64,000 bases of DNA from Parietaria judaica (taxonomy: Eukaryota > Streptophyta > Magnoliopsida > Rosales > Urticaceae): the NCBI GenBank assembly GCA_954871525.1, contig OX940861.1, positions 39,693,201-39,757,200 on the forward strand, written 5' to 3'. Each line of letters begins with the position of its first letter. Position 1 is the first letter of the stretch. A model generated the notes under the pieces. That model was given only the letters and a program-made list of their open reading frames with translations, was not told the DNA's origin and did no database searches. Of the stretch, positions 11,669-20,509 are shown piece by piece. The position numbers and the translations under genes were made by a program.

Positions 11669-12119
11669 AGTTCGAACCCCGACCTCGCCAAATCAGGCGA
11701 CCTCGGAACAACCTAGACCAACCACACCTTACGCAACGCCAAAATCCCCTGAGCCGCTACAAAAGCACCGCGCAACCCACGGTCAACCGCTAAAATCTAC
11801 ACAATCTGCGAGAAACAGACACCGGGGGTATCGCAAGAAAAAGATATCTACGAAGTCATTCCATACAATCAACGAGGTTACACATACATACCGATTTTTA
11901 GAATGCATCGACAGTAGACTGACAGTAGGCCGAATTTACATACAAAATCGCGTCTAAAAAACGCTAAGACGACGCTATCTACAAGAGGGCAGAGGCAACA
12001 AGCTCTATTCAATCTCGCAAAAAAGAGAAACATAATAATACTCATACATGTATATATATATGCTAAAGACCCTACACATCCTCGCCGTCACCTCGGGCTC
12101 TGGAATCCTCGACAACCGC
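11669..12119. other. Non-coding stretch between array and antisense gene
   Basis: About 450 bp of mixed composition with no recognised coding segment. By position it would hold the 3' untranslated end and polyadenylation region of the leftward antisense gene. Confidence 0.5.
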
Positions 12120-13258
12120 CTAGATGAACTCATCAACTTCCCCATCCCGGACGCCCGCAGCACCCGCGTCCCGACCGCTCACGGTGGCAATCTCGACCAG
12201 GCCGCCGCCCCACTCGACGCGGGAAATATAGAAGTTACGAACACTTGCCCGACTTCCGGTCGAGGAAATCCGACCGACAGAGATAACAGCCCCATTCACG
12301 GAGACGGTCGTCGTGGCGCGTGGGGGAAGAATAACCATGATTAGAGCCAGGAGATCCCGCACGCCCTGGGGGACATGCTCAGCATGGGCAAACGTCATAT
12401 CCACCCACGTCCCCGGATTCACCCGAAGCAATGCAAAGACGGCCTCCACGAAACCATCCCATCTGGCCTTGGTCACCGCGACCTCTTGACGAACCGCCGC
12501 GGCCTCAAGCTGGGTAGTCATCACCCCCACCATGTCCTGGGAAGCCTGGTAGCGTGTGACGTACTGGTCTATCCCGACCTCAGCTCGATGGGCTCGCTCT
12601 AGCGCCCGATCGTACTCCTCCTGCACGCGACGCATCTCCCGACACATGTACACCTTCTCGGACACGTCCTCGGGAAGGTAGGCCTTGGCCGGATCCTCGA
12701 CGGAGACGGCATTGGGGCCTCCATGCTCATAGCGGCTGAGACCTACTGGGCTCGCGACAGGACAGGATGACCCCGAGGCATGAAAGGCTCCCAGGAAACA
12801 AGCCTAACCAAACAACACATCAACGTCAGAAGCAGGCATAATGTGCCGCAAGATCAAGAAAGCTAAGGATTAAAAGATTACCGTCTCTGGGAAACCAGTT
12901 GCAGGAAACTGGTTCGGAAGGCTCGGGGCGTATGACTCCCCCTGGCCGTAGAACACAGAGTACTGGTACTCAGGAGGCTGCACCCCCGTGAAGGTTGGGA
13001 TCGACCTAGTCACGTAAGCAGGGGGTGGCGCCACCCCGTCAGTCGGGTCGCCGAAATGCAACCCAGGGCCCTGGAAGGGCATAGCGGCTCCGAGCTCCAT
13101 GCTCGGCAGAGGGGCGGCAATGGGCTGGACATCGGGCCCGCCAGGAAAATGCAAAAGATGAGCACTGGAGTCCCCCTGCTGTCGTCTCCATCGCCTCCCA
13201 CGGTAGGCGCCGGCTGATGAGAAGTGGTATTCTCCTGATGAGCTGTCGCGATCCATAC
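12120..13258 (-). pseudogene. Tat-1 antisense ORF2, two exons
   Basis: Minus-strand exons at about 13258-12882 and 12803-12120 correspond to the Tat-2 antisense ORF2. The first opens with ATG two bases after a CTTTCTTGCAG acceptor (13256) and ends at GACG|GTAATC. The second follows a TTTGGTTAG acceptor. Shared with Tat-2 are a Pro/Gly/Tyr-rich first exon, a helical middle, and an NPG...SVNG segment near the C-terminus. The frame upstream of 12665 contains a stop, so this copy is probably damaged. No known function. Confidence 0.5.
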
Positions 13259-13379
13259 CTGCAAGAAAGAAGAAGGAAAAGTGTCAGAGAATATATCGTA
13301 AGAAATGTAAATAGACATCCACAAGAAAAGGGTGAGGTACACGCGTGTGCTGTGCGAAATTCCGTCAGAGGGCAGACCT

Positions 13380-15417
13380 TTAACGAGATCCGGGGGGTAA
13401 GCCAATAAAAGCATGGGGCGGCGCCCATCCCGACTGAACCCATGACGCCCTCGTTAAGTGAGAAGAGAAACGCCCGGGAATAGCACACTCCACCATGAGA
13501 TAACGGAGGAAGTCACTGTCGGTAGTTCTTATAGGGCGGTACGCTCGGGGACGCCCAAAGTAACGGGGGGAAGATCCCAAGAAGGTTTCCGGGATCCACA
13601 CCCAGCGCCTCTTCCAGTCGGGGTCTAAGTCTGGGCCCAGGTGACCAATGGAGAGAGACCGAAAAATACGAGGACGCACCCAGCATCTGATCCAACCGTC
13701 GCTTTCGGCATTCTGAAGCTGAAGAATTCTCCGGAGCTGGGTCAGAGTCATGGCACGACCTCGGCCAGAATGCCACGGAGAAAAAAGTCCCGCAACAAAC
13801 CACCAGACATCGGGACTGACTTGGAGTGGATGAAGGCCTGAAGACACCAGAAGCCGCTCCGAGAAAGGAGATATGGGCAAGAATAGGCCCAAACAAAGGC
13901 TCTCTAGTGGAACCGCGATCATTCCCTCGCGAGGGCGGCTGGGTATTTCCCACGTGGAGGGGGCACAGACTCCTGAAGGAAACGCCAAACGCTCTGTCTG
14001 AAAGAAGGTCACCAGATCCACATAGGTGACTGTGCTCGGCACGTCGAGGTCCCTGAGGGAATCCGGCCTTGGAGGAGGCAAAATTATGGAATCGTCAGAG
14101 TCTGAGTCTTCTTCCCCAACGGTCTGTTAAAAAATCGGGCATGACCCGCCTGCTATGACGGCACTGTGACGTGATCCGTCCACGTCACCGGCCAACTCAG
14201 TTGCACCTGCAACCACCCTATACGAATCCACGCACACTCCGGAAAACCCCAAGTCCGGTTCCGGATCTACTAATTGACCATAGCACGAGGCCGCCTCGGA
14301 AATACTTGGTTCATCTGGGATAAATCCCGGCCCCGCGGCCCCCCTCTTAGAGAACGACAGAGGGGTCAGGTGAGACTCAGGAATTCCCGAGGCATCCACG
14401 GGGTACCACACGCCGTTATTCCAAACCCCAGATGGTGGCAGAAGTCCTCTGTGGCGACCTCCTGCCCTGCTGTGCCTCGATTCACGTACTCTCGAGGTGG
14501 GACGAAGCTGATCAGGACCACCACCATGGAGCGGATAGGGAACACCCGGTCCCGCTATCGAGATGCCCGAGAATGCCGAGCTCCCCCGACTCCAATCCGA
14601 CCTCATCGGCAGCCACATCCGGTCACCAAGCCATTCCGAGCTTATCACGGAAATCCCCGTCAAAACCCCGCTCGGAGTCAGGTTCACCGGCGATGACCCG
14701 GACTCACCACCACGGCCTCCCGCCGGCAAGAACCCGGACAAGTCGGGTCCCCCGTCTACGACGGATATTCCTCCGCCGACGTCAGGCCTCGCCGCCCCGG
14801 GGAAAGTCGCTCCCGGCATCCCCACCGTCAGCCGAAACCCTAAGCACGAAGACCGGCCACCCCGCGTCACGGCTCCTTCCCCGACCGGCCTGGACCCGAT
14901 CGGAATCACTCCCCGGACCTCGCTGGACCGACCCCATCCGCCGGCGGCCATCTCCGTGCGACCGCGAATGGCGTCGGCGTCGCCCGACTCCAAGCGAGCT
15001 CGCGGGCACAAATCGGAGCTCCGCTCCTCCTCCGCGGCTCCCACCGACACAGACCCGGTCGACTGGGTCTTTCGACCCTCGCCGGACCTTCCCCGGCCAA
15101 CAGCGCGCCTCGCCGCGCCTCCACGAATCCCGCCGGCCTCCTCAGGCGCGCAAAACCCCGACGGCTCCTCCCTCACTCCCACCGGCGCAGATCCGGCCGA
15201 CCGGACCTCCCCTCCCTCGCTGGATCTTCCAAGAGAGCCGTCGGCCCCCCGCCGACTCGTAAAACTCCGTCGAGTCCACCAGCTCCTCCTCCGCACGGAT
15301 ATCGGCCATGCCACCTATCCCCGGACTCGCCCCGGCTAGAGGGTCACTCCGGTGACCTTCTCCGGCGACGGTGAGGTCCATTGAGGAAGCTAGGTCAGAA
15401 AATGTCCTCTTGGCCAT
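13380..15417 (-). pseudogene. Tat-1 antisense ORF1 (Transposase_28-like), frameshifted
   Basis: A leftward reading frame starting at ATG 15417 (MAKRTFSD) is broken by a frame change between about 15314 and 15142 and by a stop near 14127. It resumes as 14081-13380, which carries VPLESLCLGLFLPISPF and the following WWFVAGLFSP region, the signature of the putative gypsy type transposon (Transposase_28) family. It ends in TAA at the same aligned position as the Tat-2 copy. The N-terminal half is Gly/Arg/Ser-rich and poorly conserved; the C-terminal half is well conserved. A TATA box lies about 245 bp upstream on the same strand. Confidence 0.7.
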
Positions 15418-15660
15418 ACCGGAATTTGAGAGAAAAAGGTTCAGATTTTAAAAACTCGATTTTTGAGAAGATTTTTCTCAAAAATCTTAGTGAAAACTCA
15501 CACGGCGAATGTGTTAGATGAGGTTATGAACGCGCAGAAAAAATCGAAACATAAATCGGGCTCTCAGATTGAAAACTAGAGTCAAAAGTAAGAACTTACT
15601 ATTCACCGGGCAGTAACTCTTGATTCACGCGAATGTTTCCATTTCCATCTCCTTTTACTT

Positions 15661-15674
15661 CTATTTATAGAAGT
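15661..15674 (-). promoter_or_regulatory. Antisense-gene TATA box in Tat-1
   Basis: On the minus strand ACTTCTATAAATAG lies about 40 bp inside the 3' LTR and about 245 bp before the antisense ATG (15417). Tat-2 has ACTTCTATAAATGG at the same place and spacing (31203-31216). Confidence 0.6.
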
Positions 15675-15696
15675 TTTACGAAATTGGTAATTCCCG

Positions 15697-15713
15697 TAAA
15701 ACTGGGATGTTAA
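15697..15713 (+). other. Tat-1 polypurine tract
   Basis: TAAAACTGGGATGTTAA directly precedes the 3' LTR and is the expected plus-strand primer site. The G-run is interrupted compared with Tat-2 (31240-31256). Confidence 0.7.
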
Positions 15714-16949
15714 TGTTACGGGTAATTTCGGACAAATGATTTTTACGGTTTAATTAAAAGAAGAGTTATTTATTCTTAAATAAATACTTCATCTTATATT
15801 AAATTAAATCATTTTCAAAATCCAAAATATTCGTTGGAGGCCCGTTTTCGTAAAATGGAGTTTCCAGATGATCCCAAAAATATCAAAATACCCAAAATTG
15901 ATATAAAATTTGTGAAAAACGGACCCGGGACGAGTCCAGGACCCTCCGGGATAACCCGGGAGGGCCCCACCACGTGGCTGAGCACTGTGGGACCCACCAG
16001 GGACCCACCAGCTAGCGAGGACACGTGTCGCGCGGGCAGTGGAGCTGCGTCGCTCCAGCAGCGAGGCGACGCGTGTCTCCCTCGCATGGAGGGCTGACGT
16101 CATCCCTGCTGACGTCAGCAGCTTGGGCTCCAAGCTTCCAAGCGAGCTCGCCGTCTTCTCCCCGCGCGTGAGGGCGCGTCGCTGCTCCGATCGCCGTGAT
16201 TTTTTCGGCGTTGGGTCGGCCACGTTCCGAGGATGCGAAAAACTATATTACTTTACCTCAGGAGCCTCCCGGATGAGGAGATAATTGCAAAACAAGACCC
16301 GGGTTTTTTCCTACAAATAGGGGCTCGGGTCCCCTTCATTCACACACAATTTTCACCCGAGAAAACACTTGGGAAACGCCTCCAAAGCTCCCAAAACTCT
16401 CTCTAAGCTTCCTAAAACCGATCTTCACTTAAATATCCTGCTAATGTTGAGCGTCGGAGGTGAATCGGGGGGTAAAACCATCGTTTCTCCCTGACAGCGG
16501 TGTTGTTTTGTCAGGTCCCGGAAGAGAGAAATCCAACTAGAGCAGAAGCTCTGGAGAAAATTCTGGCACGATATACAACTTCCCCTGTCCAGGTTCGGGA
16601 TCGGCGTGGTGCTCGTTCTATCCTTTGGCCTTTATATCTCTCGCAGATAGGGCGCAAGACCCAGATCTGTATCAGTGACGCAGGTCGGAGGTGTTATCCA
16701 CCAGGGTTCATCTTAAAGTTAACTCTGCGATCTTTTCCACGTGGAGACCGAATCTATGTGGTGCCCGAACCTGTCATCAGGTAGTGTGCGGGCCCGGATC
16801 TAGTCCCGTGTCAGGAAAAAGATCCGATTGACTTTGAGGTGCCAGAAGCCCAAACTCAAAGTCCACGAAAGTCGACAAACGACATTGGGCCCGGTCCAAC
16901 GCGAGTCATTGGGCCGCTACAGTGTGTGATACATTTTTCTGCATCAACA
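15714..16949 (+). repeat. Tat-1 3' LTR
   Basis: A 1,236-bp LTR, TGTTACGGG...GCATCAACA. It carries two TGACGTCA palindromes (16095-16102 and 16110-16117) where the 5' LTR has one, and a mutated TATA box TACAAATA (16312-16319). Confidence 0.95.
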
Positions 16950-16954
16950 ATAGC
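16950..16954. repeat. Target-site duplication of Tat-1 (right)
   Basis: ATAGC, identical to 3867-3871. Confidence 0.95.
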
Positions 16955-18195
16955 TATTGGTAAAATTATATATAATAAATGTACAAATATAGATATAACG
17001 TACCAAGTCAAGGATATTTGCCTCTTGCACTTCTTGTTTCCTTAAAAATTCGTCAAATTTAGCAGCTTCGGCCTCTTGTTTTTTCTTAATGTCATCAAGC
17101 ATCTTGATTATGCTTGAGGACTCAATTGAGTGACGAAGGGGCAGCGGTACCTCTGTTTCATGTCCATCTCTAGACTGGGTTGATGGCTTCTTCGACGGAG
17201 AACATGGTGTGGAAACGCCCTTTGAAGGTGACATGTTCTCCTCTTCACGCCCTGCTACAATGAAAGGGAGCACCTCCACCTTCATACATTTAAAAAAACA
17301 CACTTACTATAGCTAAATAAAATAATATTTATTACTACAAACTGTCCTCGAAATAACTAAAAAAAGTACGAAAACTTACATTGTCATCGTCGAGCACATT
17401 ACCCATTGCAGTCGAAGATATTTGTTTCATGGTAGAAGCAAGGGTTTCTAGATGCGGGACCACTTTGCACGCCCAAGCTTGAAGCATCGAGGCGTATCCG
17501 GCCAACTCGTACTTGGGGTATAAGTATTTGCCATCGCCTTTGGATTTTACTTGGCCTTTCTTAATTACCCGACAAAAGGACTTAGCGGATACATTCCAAA
17601 CCAACTCGCCCCATGGTTTGGATAAAAAGTAATCCACATCGTCTACATATTCCATATGCTCGTGATGGACAAACTTATCCGGTGGCGTCCCCAAAAGCAC
17701 CCTCTCAACAAAACAACAAAGCCCAAGCTTGTATACATCTTCGGGGTCAATACAATCCGTCAACGTCTTCTCCAAATCGCTATACGTGATTTATTTTTTA
17801 ACGTCGGGGAAACAGGAATCCATCAAAAGTTTCTGTGAATTCGGCCGTTTTTTCTCCGCTTTGTCGTTTAGTTTTAAGTCGGTGATGCCAACAAGCTCAC
17901 GACGGCCGAATTTACATATAACCTTATTGAATTTGAAGAGCAGTTCATCGGACCTTGGAGATGCAATTCTTCGACAAAGTACTTGATGGAGCAATGCACC
18001 CGAAAAATTTGGACGAGGCTCTACAAAGAACTGGCCAAAAGGAGTAGCAAGCACCCTATCCAACAAATTATGATCTCGGAAAGACTTGATGATTTTGTCT
18101 AAACGAGTACTGCCGCGGTACCACACTCTCTGTGAATGACGCTCGGTTTCACCAACTACATAATCCATCTGCAAATCATAATGCAAATAAAACAT
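16955..18195 (-). pseudogene. DUF1985 half of the MULE-borne DUF1985-Ulp1 gene
   Basis: This is the upstream part of the leftward gene whose protease half lies at 1886-3820. Reading down from about 18172 (ATGGATTATG after a TTTGCAG acceptor), it shows the DUF1985 pattern: FSGALLHQVLCRRI, DELLFKF, KVICKFGRREL and VGITDLKLND. It continues through CCFVERVLLG and KPWGELVWNVSAKSF in the same frame, but an in-frame TAA at 17789-17791 interrupts it. A donor (GACAAT|GTAAGT) follows near 17378. Then comes a short exon with SPSKGVSTPCSPSKKPST and a charged helical KKKQEAEAAKFDEFLRKQE segment, ending at a donor at 17003. Tat-1 sits in the next intron (about 100 bp without the insert). Domain assignment rests on motif similarity read by eye. 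Confidence 0.7.
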
Positions 18196-18432
18196 AATAA
18201 ATAATCGATAAAACTGTCCGGTAAAACTACCCTAAAAATGCAAGAAAAATATATTTTTTTCCGTGCACAACATAAATTGTTCTGTCAAACCATAAATCAT
18301 TGTATCTAACTCAGTAAACAAATGAATACTACATAAAATAAATTACATAAATTTCCACCCAAATTTAGATTTAAATGGCTGGAATGCACAATTCACAGAA
18401 AATAAAACTCAGTAAAAATCTGACCTAATTCA
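18196..18432. other. Non-coding MULE sequence left of Tat-2
   Basis: AT-rich sequence upstream of the DUF1985 exon, probably intron or 5' leader of that gene. The words TGGAATGCACAA and ATTCACAG near 18375-18400 recur on the other side of Tat-2 (32350-32380), a possible old local repeat. No exon recognised. Confidence 0.4.
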
Positions 18433-18437
18433 ATTGG
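18433..18437. repeat. Target-site duplication of Tat-2 (left)
   Basis: ATTGG, repeated exactly at 32306-32310. Confidence 0.95.
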
Positions 18438-19486
18438 TGTTACGAGTATTTTTTCGCGACTGATTTCTCGTTTAATTAACGAAAGCGAGAATTATCCAAA
18501 ATAATTCTTCTTTTATTAATTATGGTCAATTTCGCCTAAAATATTTGCTGGAGGTCCGTTTTCAAAAAACGAAGGTTCCCGATGGTCCCGAAAATATCAA
18601 AACACCCAAAAACGACATAAAGTTTGCGAAAATCGGCCTCGGGGACCACCCGAGGCCTCCGAGGGCCCTCCGGGCCCTCCGGGTGGGCCCCAACGCCCCT
18701 CAGCAGGGCCCACGAAGGTCAAAGCTGACCCAGCCACGTGTCAACACGCCATTGGGCGCGAGGGCCACGTCTCAGCCAACCACAGCGCGACGCGTGGACG
18801 CTGAGTCAGCAAGACTTGGAGCCAAAGTTTCAGCGACCCGCCGCCTTCCGGCCGCGCGTGAGGGCGCGTCGTTGCTCCGATCGCCGTGATTCTTGCGGCA
18901 ATGGATCGACCACGTCCCGGGGAGTCAGAAAAACATATAATTTTCCCCCAGGGGCCTCCCGGATGAGGAGATAATTGCAAAACAGAACCCCGGTTTTTTC
19001 CTATAAATAGGGGTTCGATCTCCACCATTTCTAGACGGATTTTCACTCGACCAAACACTTGGGAAACGCCCAAAACACTCCCAAAACTCTCTCGAGACTT
19101 CCAAAAACCGATATTCACTCAAATACCCCGCTAATGTTGAGTGTCGGAGGTGAATCGGGGGGCAAAACCCTCGTTTCTCCCTGACCGCGGTGTTATTTTG
19201 TCAGGTCCCGGAAGAGAAAAATCCGACCAAAGCGGAAGCTCTGACGAAATTCCTACTCGGTTCTTGGCCCGCCTGATAGGACCAGTCCTCCGCGGTGTCC
19301 AGTCTATCCCCCCAGTCCATTGCGCGGCTGAGGGTATAGCCTGGGGACACGAGCCTGGGCCCACAATTCAGGACGAGGGGCCCGACTTAGGGGAACTTTT
19401 GCCCAGATCCACAAGACGACGTTAAAGCCCGGCCCAACACGAGCAACTGGGCCGCTAATGGATTGAAGCATTTTTCTGCATCAACA
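18438..19486 (+). repeat. Tat-2 5' LTR
   Basis: 1,049 bp, TGTTACGAG...GCATCAACA, with a TATA box at 19002-19009 and a CCACGTGTC G-box-like word near 18734. By eye it differs from the 3' LTR at about six single bases (two in the first 30 bp, then near 18907, 19008, 19142 and 19187). Confidence 0.96.
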
Positions 19487-19507
19487 TTTTGGCGCTAGAG
19501 GAAGGGG
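19487..19507 (+). other. Tat-2 primer-binding region
   Basis: TTTTGGCGCTAGAGG directly after the LTR, nearly the same as in Tat-1. Primer tRNA not assigned. Confidence 0.7.
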
Positions 19508-19559
19508 CATCACGAGTTTAAGCCTCGAGTCCCTACCAACACATCCGGCCACATTCGGA

Positions 19560-20095
19560 GGCGTTTGAGTACGTTCGAACGCATTCGAACATACTCGAAG
19601 ACGTTCAAAGCCACCGGCCACACTCGAGGGCGTTCGAAGAAATTCGAAGAACACTCGAGGGCGTTCGAAGAAATACTCAAACACACTCGAAGGCGTTCGA
19701 AGAAATTCGAAGAACACTCGAGGGCGTTCGAAGAAATTCGAAGAAATACTCGAACACACTCGAGGGCGTTCGAAGAAATTCGAAGAACACTCGAGGGCGT
19801 TCGAAGAAATACTCGAACACACTCGAAGGCGTTCGAAGAAATTCGAAGAACACTCGAGGGCGTTCGAAGAAATTCAAAGAACACTCGAGGGCGTTCGAAG
19901 AAATTCGAAGAAATACTCGAACACACTCGAAGACGTTCGAAGAAATTCGAAGAACACTCGAGGGCGTTCGAAGAAATCGAAGAACACTCGAGGGCGTTCG
20001 AAGAAATTCGAAGAACACTCGAGGGCGTTCGAAGAAATTCGAAGAACACTCAAAGGCGTCCGAAGAAACTCGAAGAACGCTCAAAGACATCCAAA
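19560..20095. repeat. Leader tandem array of Tat-2 (GCGTTCGAAGAA units)
   Basis: About 530 bp between the primer site and ORF1 are made of units built from CACTCGAGGGCGTTCGAAGA plus AATTCGAAGAA, about 31 bp long, with 45-bp variants. Edge copies are more diverged than central ones. TTCGAA is self-complementary, so many local hairpins are possible. Tat-1 has only about 80 bp in the same place, so the array expanded in this lineage. Confidence 0.9.
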
Positions 20096-20152
20096 GGCCT
20101 CCACACCGCGAAGCTCGCGAGCCTCTGAGTCTTTGCCAAAAAAAGAGACTCG

Positions 20153-20509
20153 ATGTCAGAATCAACGGAGGGCACCTTTTCCCATCCTGCGGGAAGCATC
20201 GCTCTCAACACCAGAGCTCAGGTTAATGCACGCCGAGCTCAGGTGCAAAGTCGGCCCGAGACGAGCACTCGCCAAGAGCCCGCCGTCAACGAAGAAAAAG
20301 AACGAATGGCCCGACTGGAAGACAGCGTCTTCCGCCTGGCGGATCTCGTATCCAAACACTTCAGCGACAAAGGCGCCGACCTCGAAGGCGCCAACCTCGA
20401 GGAAGACGAGGAAGAAGTCGACCCGGAAGAAGCCTTTGAGCTCACCCAGCATGAGCCGCGGGTCCCATCGCCTGTCCAAAATGGCCCCCAGGAGCCATCA
20501 CAATCATAA
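20153..20509 (+). CDS. Tat-2 ORF1, small acidic protein upstream of gag
   Basis: A 118-codon frame beginning MSESTEGTFSHP and ending NGPQEPSQS-TAA. It has a charged, probably helical middle (EEKERMARLEDSVFRLADLV) followed by an acidic stretch rich in Glu and Asp. It is in the same frame as gag, and the frame is open right after the stop, so ORF1 and gag-pol are separated by a single TAA (20507-20509). The same TAA is kept in Tat-1. It could be a separate accessory protein, as the extra ORFs before gag in some Tat elements, or the N-terminus of a readthrough Gag. No known domain recognised. Confidence 0.6.
   Translation: MSESTEGTFSHPAGSIALNTRAQVNARRAQVQSRPETSTRQEPAVNEEKERMARLEDSVFRLADLVSKHFSDKGADLEGANLEEDEEEVDPEEAFELTQHEPRVPSPVQNGPQEPSQS

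Larger units (their letters stand above)
3872..16949 (+). mobile_element. Tat-1: degenerate Ty3/gypsy Tat-type LTR retrotransposon (13.1 kb)
   Basis: This is a complete but inactive-looking element. Its order is 5' LTR (3872-5063), primer-binding region, small upstream ORF remnant, gag-pol with stops and frameshifts (5445-10926), internal polypurine-like tract (about 11097), 48-bp-period array (11137-11668), antisense gene (15417 down to 12120), polypurine tract (15697-15713) and 3' LTR (15714-16949). The extra RNase H domain between RT-RNase H and integrase, and the lack of a chromodomain, place it in the Tat clade. The LTRs differ by about 35 substitutions by eye plus two indels, so it is clearly older than Tat-2. 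It inserted into an intron of the DUF1985-Ulp1 gene, giving ATAGC duplications on both sides. Confidence 0.95.

Noticed and set aside
11110..11716. Overlapping ORFs across the Tat-1 array
   Set aside because: All frames of the 48-bp unit are open. The peptides are repeat translations without conservation in phase.
14432..15339. Long plus-strand ORFs opposite the Tat-1 antisense gene (similar at 29902-31038)
   Set aside because: GC-rich disordered coding sequence leaves the opposite strand open. The minus-strand frame has the conserved start, TATA box and domain, the plus-strand frames have none.
19565..20128. 187-codon ORF with EEHSRAFEEIRR repeats, and ORFs on the opposite strand
   Set aside because: Several frames and both strands are open because the repeat unit lacks stops. 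No upstream context supports translation.
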